Origin: Pleurotus djamor
Lineage: Eukaryota > Basidiomycota > Agaricomycetes > Agaricales > Pleurotaceae
Direction of reading: 5' to 3'
DNA length: 14,862 bases
Assembly (NCBI GenBank): GCA_029747585.1
Contig: JAPEVF010001044.1
Span: 1 to 14,862 of the forward strand
Position 1 is the first letter of the stretch. Each line of letters begins with the position of its first letter. The position numbers and the translations under genes were made by a program. Positions 9,674-14,862 of this stretch are shown here, in pieces. The notes beneath the pieces were generated by a model. That model was given only the letters and a program-made list of their open reading frames with translations. It ran no database searches and was not told where the DNA came from.

Positions 9674-10101
9674 ATGGAACGGTCACCTCCGGTCTTCATA
9701 TACATGATCTACGGTGATTATTATACGGGCAGCTTCGCAAACAGTGGCCTTGGGGGTCGGTCAAACACAAGCACTATGCACAACAACGGAACCCTCAACA
9801 CTTCCGCAAATCCCCCTGTCGACGTTCCCTCCCCACAAAGCACTCCTGATCGAGACAAGGCATGTAAGTGCTTCAGACCCAGCCTCACATAAGCTGCTGC
9901 TCATGTGCATGAACTTCCATAGCCGTCTCCGACGCCATCCCACCGCACGCGAATCCGTCTAATGTGTCGCGCATTGTACGCGTCCTGCGTCTTATCTTGC
10001 TCCTCAACAGGCGAGCAGCGCAGCGTCTCCGACCACACGTCGTCCCCCTCACCATCTTGCTCAGTATTGCCTTCGTAATTCGCATCACACCGAGAGGGTG
10101 A
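9674..10101 (+). CDS. Gene C: small single-TM protein with Gly/Asn-rich motif
   Basis: This is a two-exon gene model for a 122-residue protein. Exons are 9674-9863 and 9923-10101. The 59-nt intron (GTAAGTG...CCATAG) is the same length and phase as the second intron of A and the intron of D. The frame is open to TGA at 10099. The ATG at 9674 follows CCCCC and is the first in frame. Residues 8-37 carry FIYMIYGDYYTGSFANSG then LGGRSNTSTMHNN, the cleanest copy of the shared motif. A Ser/Thr/Pro/Asn-rich linker follows. NPSNVSRIVRVLRLILL is Arg-rich and amphipathic, and a hydrophobic segment (about 102-116, HVVPLTILLSIAFVI) ends seven residues before the C-terminus. It lacks the A-type N-terminal extension. 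It lies just upstream of X2, as A does of X1. The family is not recognised; a tail-anchored membrane protein is inferred. Confidence 0.72.
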
Positions 10102-10452
10102 ATATATATCGCGTGACGTCGCCCGACAACGTCAACGAGCTGCATGTCTCCCTCTCCTATCCCCTTATCCCCCCTTTCGCCCCTTTCGTCCATGGAATCC
10201 ATAGTCTTAGAGAATCACCACCATCGTCCATGTGATGTACACAATATCCCAACCATACCTTCGCATACTACTTTGCTTCCCGATAGCTCTACGTCTCGTA
10301 GCTCGTAGATGCATTCCTGTTGTTTTACATTTACATTGGTTCTACATATGAAGTCCTCACTAAATACTTTCAACCTCTCTATTCGCAGTTCCTGTACTCT
10401 ATTTTGAATACCGCTTTCATGTCCTCGCACGTATCTGATGTAGATTAGAATC
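10102..10452. other. Spacer between gene C and X2
   Basis: No coding sequence is supported. An ATATATAT tract lies just after the gene C stop. The rest is CT-rich on the plus strand and probably holds the gene C 3' UTR and the former X2 promoter. Confidence 0.4.
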
Positions 10453-13400
10453 ATGAAACGAACGAATTTTAATGGAGGCGCTTGCCCAAGCGCTCAAGCC
10501 AAGCTCAGGCTCAAGCTCAAGGTCCAAGGAGCCTCAAGGCCCCAAGGCCTCAAGCTTATGCTGGAGAACTTACCCACGTCCATCCCACAAACCACGACCA
10601 CTGTGGCCTGCAACCTTGACGATCCACTCATCGACCGCATCATCCACTGCTGCGTCTGCTTCCTTGTCGATGTCAATGTTCATTCTTTCCAAATATCGAG
10701 ACCGCCCGCTCCCTCTCCCCCTCTGCCATTGCCCATGGTTTCCTCTTGGTTTATACGGATCGCTGCCGTCTATCAGACCCCGTACCGCACACACTTACCC
10801 TGATCAATGCCCGAACCAAGACTTGCTATACCCGCTGCTCTCGTCTCAGTACCGAAGAAGCGTAAGCTGCCAGCACCAGGGAAGCAATGAAGAGATGTGG
10901 AAGATGCAGCAATGTCGGGCTGGTGAGTGCTTACGCTGCGTGTGTATGCCTTTCCTTGCTCTTACTCTCGCTTTGCTCCAGAACGGTCATTGCTCAGCGC
11001 TCAGCTTCCGATACAAGCAGCAAAGAGAGATTTTGGTCGATTTACATAACCGACTCCGACACCACCAACCAAGTACCTTTTTTAAGCCCGAATGTATGCA
11101 CTTTCCACCCATCTACAAACCTCCCCCACGATCCCATCCAGGTCCAGCTATCGTGAGTCCGTCTCCATCTTTTTTTGTTGTCATACTCATCGTCACAGCT
11201 CAGTGAATAACGCAGTGACTGGTGCCTATCTCGGATGATCGATCTTCCGGCCTCCTCTCAAAGTCGACTTATAACTCGACGCGCCTTTTCCCAAATGATT
11301 TTGACGCGATCCTCAAGAGTGGTAATGCGTTGGGCTGCTGAATACACGTCGTAAGGAAGCGGTGTCGCTTGCAAAGGGTACGCCTTCTGTCCTCTTCTTT
11401 CTCCCTTCTTCTTCGCCATACTCATGCTTCGCTTCCACCATCTGGCAGTCCAACCTTTCCACTTTCGAACTTCAAGCTTCAACCTTTGTCTACGGACCTC
11501 AAGGCCAATGGACACCCATCACCCCGTCTCATAGCGGGCAGCTGACCTCCTCGCTGGTCCTGGAAGGGAGGGGCGCAGGGAGATACAGGGTGATGTCGTG
11601 GCCAGAACAGTTCTTTTCGCAGAGTGGTGCGTCGTGTTTGCCTTTGCCATTGAGTACTTGAGTTGTGACCCACGATCCATTTTATAGCATATACCTCGCT
11701 CGCAGTCCCTTTGTCTTCGTCACGAGTGCATGAACATGTCGCATTCCCTCCCTCTGTGTGACCTGCACGTAGGACTGAGGGATGGGGGCTTGGCAGCGTC
11801 ACTTTCTCGATCCAGAGGGTTGATTCGCTACGGAGAGGATTCCATCCCACCTAAGTCAGACAATTCCGGCTACCGCAGTCTCGACGCTACCCATATCTCC
11901 TTCAAATACTTTCCTCCTCCCCATCGCGCAGTCTTCACTTTTTCATCCGCGATAGACGCCACCTCTAGTCAAGCTAGCCTTGGTCCAAACCCCTCCTCCC
12001 TGCCAGCGACCTACACTCGAAGCTGAGCAGCGAAAACGGATACGTCCACGGCACAACTCGTAGCTGCGTCTGTACCAAGGACCATCGTAGATTCTGGGCG
12101 AGCGTGCTGAGATCAAGCTACAGATTAGCGCTGGGATGTATCCATCGCTTTCGCCTTCATCATCATCATTGCCGCCGTGAAAGGCCGACACATACATCAA
12201 TGACCGGGTCCCCTCTCTGTATGTGGACTGTATCCGCCGACACCAGCCTCTCGAACTGCCACATCTAAGCATCCTATGAAGCTGTCTCATTGACCGGTTG
12301 CTACGTCTCACGCAAATCTCGTAGCTGCACCGTTCAAGTTGGCTTTGCTACGGGAGGGGCTTCCATTCGGCGTGAAGACAATTCAAAAGTCCTTCTGGTA
12401 TGTCATGCCTTTTGTTCCTGTCGTCTCGGCCCTAAACCATACTCTTTGTAGCACCTCCTGCCGTCATCTCTCTCCCATCAGGCGCTCGGGGTTGACGACT
12501 CAACTGGATTCACTAGACCTCATGTTGAGCTAGACATCCGCGTATACTCCAATGATCAAGCTTCAAGAGTCGAGGAGGCTTCAGTTGTCAGCAGCGACGA
12601 ATTGGTTGATCTGAGGTTGGGTTGGTGCTTCGTGAACTCATCAACTGGTACGTATATATTTCTATGTTTGTCATCCTTAGTCAATGATCATGCGCTCGTA
12701 TCCACTGGCAGGCTATCAAGGTGTTTGCTCACTTCTTTGTTCTGCCTTCCAGCGACCTCCCGCCGGCTCGGCGTCTTACCTTTTCGGGGAGTTTGTTCCG
12801 TTTCACCAAAAGGTCCCTCAAGAGCGGTCCGTACAGGTCCGAACCCCATGCACGACATCCCTCAAGCTTACTCAAATCCAACGCTTCTCAGACATATATG
12901 CAGCCTGTTTTCGACCGAGCCCGCGTTTAGTACCCCTACCACACCCCATCTATCACCACAGCTCGAAGCTTCCATCACTGATTGACGCTCAGATAAACGG
13001 TGCCCTCATCCATGTAATCTCAAGACTGGACACCCTGCGATCATATCCTTAGACTCTACACGCTTGGCACTAGAAACTTTCAGCGTCAGAATTGACGACC
13101 TACGCCACGTCAATCGATATTCCGAGAGTTGCTTCAGCCCACCGCCGTCCTCGAAGCTTGGCCGCCGCTTGGGCTGGATTGCCTCCTTCACGCTCCTCGC
13201 TTATCTCTCTTCCCATACCCGCGAGGTGTCAAGTTGCAGTATGTGCTGGTAACAAATGTATACACTCTACTCTACGGCGATGGATACGAAGACGGAAGGA
13301 AGCAGCGTCAGGCGTAGTGGCTACTGACTAACTGTGAGTACACATATACTTCGATGCCGACATGGACATCCTACTCAACATCACTATCAGTAATCCAAGC

Positions 13401-13566
13401 GAATTTGACGAAGAAGATAACGTATAAACGAGTGGCCTCCATGGGAAAAATCACGAGCGCGAGGTCAACGGAAGAAGAGATGCAGGCTAAATGGGTCTCC
13501 GCCATAAATAGCATGATCGTGAACTATGGTGAAAGGATCGTGGATGGGTTGAGTATTAACGCGTAA
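10453..13566 (+). pseudogene. X2: multi-exon gene with broken frames, X family copy 2
   Basis: Paired splice sites give introns 10923-10981, 11153-11198, 11378-11448, 11627-11687, 12398-12451, 12648-12711 (or to 12752) and 13334-13390, each matching an X1 intron. Readable blocks include a first exon from ATG 10453 or 10472 (the frame from 10472 runs 244 codons but reads through introns), SKERFWSIYITDSDTTNQ, a stretch with HVELDIRVYSNDQASRVEE, YPRGVKLQYVLVTNVYTLLY, and a last exon with GKITSARSTEEEMQAKWVSA ending at TAA 13564. Stops and frame changes break the product in the first, third, fifth and seventh exons, for example RPPLKVDL followed by a stop where X1 reads RPPRKVNLEL. The last exon is better preserved than in X1. 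A beta-repeat protein is a weak inference; the family is otherwise unknown. The 3' end converges on D, 123 bp away. Confidence 0.48.
10492..10560 (+). repeat. CTCAAG-rich low-complexity tract
   Basis: Repeated CTCAAG, CTCAGG and CCAAGG units lie at the start of X2. It resembles the AAGCTT-type motif elsewhere in the window and may be expanded repeat rather than ancestral coding sequence. Confidence 0.5.
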
Positions 13567-13689
13567 CGTCCATAGCAAGAACTGCGAGGGGTTGAGGAGG
13601 GGATGAGGGCATGTTCTTGAGGAACTTGAATTTGATTTGGATGTGATGACGGCGCGGCGAACAAGTGGGCGGGATGAGATTCAGTGCGT

Positions 13690-14186
13690 CTATTCCCTCG
13701 GGTCCGTGTTGATTGACGCGGCCCTAGTCGTAAGGAGGAAAGCGCTTCCCACCACGAGGGAGATGGGGATGATGTATCGTTGGAGATGGCATGCTGCCCG
13801 CTTGCTCGTGAACCAAAATACGCGAAAAGCGCGTAAGATGTGCGAGATCCAATTTGAGGGATTCGCGTGCGGTTTATCGGTATCAGGCACGGCTAATATT
13901 TAGACATGAGAATGGGTATCATGGAGTCGTGTATACAAAAGCGGTGCTTACATGTCTCGCCCTGGCTAAGATGAACATGAACCTGCGAGGGGAGATGAGG
14001 ATCGAGCCGAGAGATGGGATGTCTGAGGCCTGAGCTCGAGTTATGGATGGTCTACTGTTCAAGAAGGGGCCATTGTAGTTATCGCCACGGAGTATGTAGT
14101 AGATATGCACTTGTGGCATCGGCGGATGCAGATGTAGTGTTTCCATCGGGGGAGGTGGAGGTGCCGTTTGTTGGGTAAAATGACAT
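13690..14186 (-). pseudogene. D: broken paralogue of gene B, motif deleted
   Basis: This minus-strand copy matches gene B closely. The second exon (13892-13690) is 203 nt in both, the intron (13951-13893) is 59 nt, and the ATG context at 14186 is conserved. The second exon reads NPSNWISHILRAFRVFW and the hydrophobic RYIIPISLVVGSAFLL. The first exon is damaged twice. A frame change separates the ATG at 14186 from the MPQVHIYYILRGDNYNGPF part. A deletion of about 23-25 nt then removes the GLGGR-NTN core directly after FLNS. Starting at the internal ATG (14146) restores the GDNYNG part but reaches the splice site in the wrong phase, so the membrane segment is lost. It is most likely a pseudogene. 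A copia LTR lies 145 bp upstream. Confidence 0.65.
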
Positions 14187-14521
14187 GGGCTATATTTGTA
14201 GAGGGAAGAACTTCACGGTTGTTTACTTTCAACACTTTGGCAGACTGGCCAAGTACGAGCACAGCTTCTAAGAGCCCAGTCAAATGACTTCTATGTCGGA
14301 TCTGTCAAACCCAGGTGTAAATTTAGCCGTCTGTTACTGAACGTGCTTCCTCGAGGGGTCCAATGACCTAAAACGTGGGTTCCAATCTGTTGAGCAGCAG
14401 GATAGCTACAAGCCATAAAGGCGAGCACTGCGCTAGGCGAGAGACCAAGCTATTCACCTGAGGTTGTATAGCACACAAGTAGTAGGTAGAACGAGTGTTC
14501 GATATTCCCTAGATACATACA

Positions 14522-14532
14522 GGCTTTATATA
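14522..14532 (-). promoter_or_regulatory. TATA box of the LTR
   Basis: TATATAAAGCC on the minus strand, about 150 bp inside the LTR from its 5' end in element orientation, is where a U3 promoter is expected. Transcription from the solo 3' LTR would run towards D. Confidence 0.45.
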
Positions 14533-14571
14533 CTACGAGTGACTACTAAATATGGACTAAGGAATGTGTGA

Positions 14572-14657
14572 GGTGTCGAACTAGACACCATGTGAAGTGT
14601 CGCACTAAGCGACATGAAACCATGCGTGACGTCGACCTAGAACTAGTGTGTCGACGT
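14572..14657. repeat. Three consecutive hairpins in the LTR
   Basis: Perfect inverted repeats follow one another: GGTGTC/GACACC (14572-14577, 14584-14589), TGTCGC/GCGACA (14598-14603, 14609-14614) and ACGTCGAC/GTCGACGT (14629-14636, 14650-14657). The first two share a GTGTCG-(A/C)-ACTA core and look like diverged tandem units. Confidence 0.6.
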
Positions 14658-14683
14658 GGCAATTGAGAGGTGCATGCGCAACA

Positions 14684-14693
14684 CTCCCCCTCG
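14684..14693 (-). other. Polypurine tract of the copia element
   Basis: CGAGGGGGAG on the minus strand sits between the pol stop codon and the LTR start TGTTG. That is the standard position and composition for the plus-strand primer of Ty1/copia elements. Confidence 0.7.
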
Positions 14694-14862
14694 CTAAGAA
14701 ATCCCTTTGAATTTCGAAGCGGATGCTGCAGAATCGAAGAATCGAATTCCAAGCATGGACCGGAACAGGGTGAATTTAACCCATCCCAGATTTTTGGTGA
14801 ACATATCAGCGGGGTTTTCAGCACCACTGATGAAGAAGCATTCAACATCTCCAGATTCAATG
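14694..14862 (-). mobile_element. C-terminal end of Ty1/copia pol (RNase H end), partial
   Basis: The minus strand is open from the window edge to TAG at 14694, giving the last 55 residues. It contains ENPADMFTKNLG followed by KFTLFRSMLGI, matching the well-known C-terminal end of copia RNase H (N-x-A-D-x-F-T-K-x-L, then K-F and FR-x-x-L-G). The frame is intact in the visible part. The rest of the element (gag, integrase, reverse transcriptase and the other LTR) must lie beyond the right edge. Orientation places its 3' end next to D. Confidence 0.85.

Larger units (their letters stand above)
14332..14683 (-). mobile_element. Ty1/copia 3' LTR (about 352 bp)
   Basis: On the minus strand the LTR begins TGTTGC directly after the polypurine tract and is proposed to end GTAACA at 14332, giving near-inverted TGTTGC/GTAACA ends. 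The pol-side boundary is firm. The outer boundary is inferred from the terminal bases, as the other LTR lies outside the window. The left 5 bp of a target-site duplication would be CCGTC (14327-14331). The LTR contains a TATA box in element orientation and three hairpins in the U3-like part. Confidence 0.6.

Noticed and set aside
11025..11060. ERFWSIYI block in X2, at first suggestive of the basidiomycete DUF6535 domain
   Set aside because: No following hydrophobic segments typical of DUF6535 were found, and the aligned X1 and X4 exons do not keep the pattern.
10472..11206. Longest open frame in the window (244 codons, plus strand)
   Set aside because: It reads through two introns that are conserved in position with X1, and its content is low-complexity and Ser/Pro-rich. 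It is described as part of the X2 pseudogene instead.
11943..12311. 122-codon minus-strand frame, similar to the frame at 2850-3221
   Set aside because: The similarity simply reflects the X1/X2 DNA duplication. Plus-strand splice sites explain the region better.
1..14862. tRNA, rRNA and CRISPR structures
   Set aside because: No cloverleaf with a GGTTCGAATCC-like arm, no rRNA-like conserved stretch and no regularly spaced repeats were seen on either strand.

Overview
The window looks like nuclear DNA of a basidiomycete fungus, most likely an agaricomycete. No long open frame exists on either strand. What coding sequence there is sits in short exons separated by 46-88 nt GT...AG introns, with CT-rich tracts before the acceptors. 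A Ty1/copia retrotransposon end lies at the right edge. Two ambiguous bases (101 and 7479) mark draft-quality positions. The species cannot be named from the sequence.

Layout. (1) 581-1254 (+): gene A, a three-exon gene for a 180-residue protein. (2) 1608-4160 (+): X1, a decayed multi-exon gene. (3) 4729-4214 (-): gene B, a two-exon gene for a 153-residue protein convergent with X1. (4) 5897-6545 (+) and 8918-7405 (-): X3 and X4, two further decayed relatives of X1. Between them, on the minus strand, lies a relic that looks like a fungal AIG1-like P-loop GTPase (7380-6995), plus a doubtful F-box-like fragment (6650-6733). (5) 9674-10101 (+): gene C, a two-exon gene for a 122-residue protein. 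(6) 10453-13566 (+): X2, a colinear paralogue of X1. (7) 14186-13690 (-): D, a broken paralogue of B. (8) 14332-14862 (-): a copia LTR, polypurine tract and the last 55 codons of pol, inserted 145 bp upstream of D.

The main result is a repeated cassette: small gene (+), X (+), small gene (-). It occurs at 581-4729 and again at 9674-14186. A, B and C, once spliced, share an N-terminal Gly/Asn-rich motif (G-D-x-Y-x-G-x-F-x-N-[SC]-G-[LV]-G-G-R-x-N-T), an intron in the same phase, an Arg-rich amphipathic stretch and one hydrophobic segment close to the C-terminus. I do not recognise the family. The architecture suggests a tail-anchored membrane protein with a possible amyloid-type or self-assembling motif. 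The motif is shared by intact A, B and C and deleted from D.

The X copies keep intron positions and exon sizes but have stops and frameshifts. Patches such as NHNGSITGS, NNTLTGEY and ENGYVFG weakly suggest a basidiomycete beta-repeat protein of the DUF4097/DUF7330 kind. That assignment is an inference, not a recognition. No rRNA, tRNA or CRISPR array was found.
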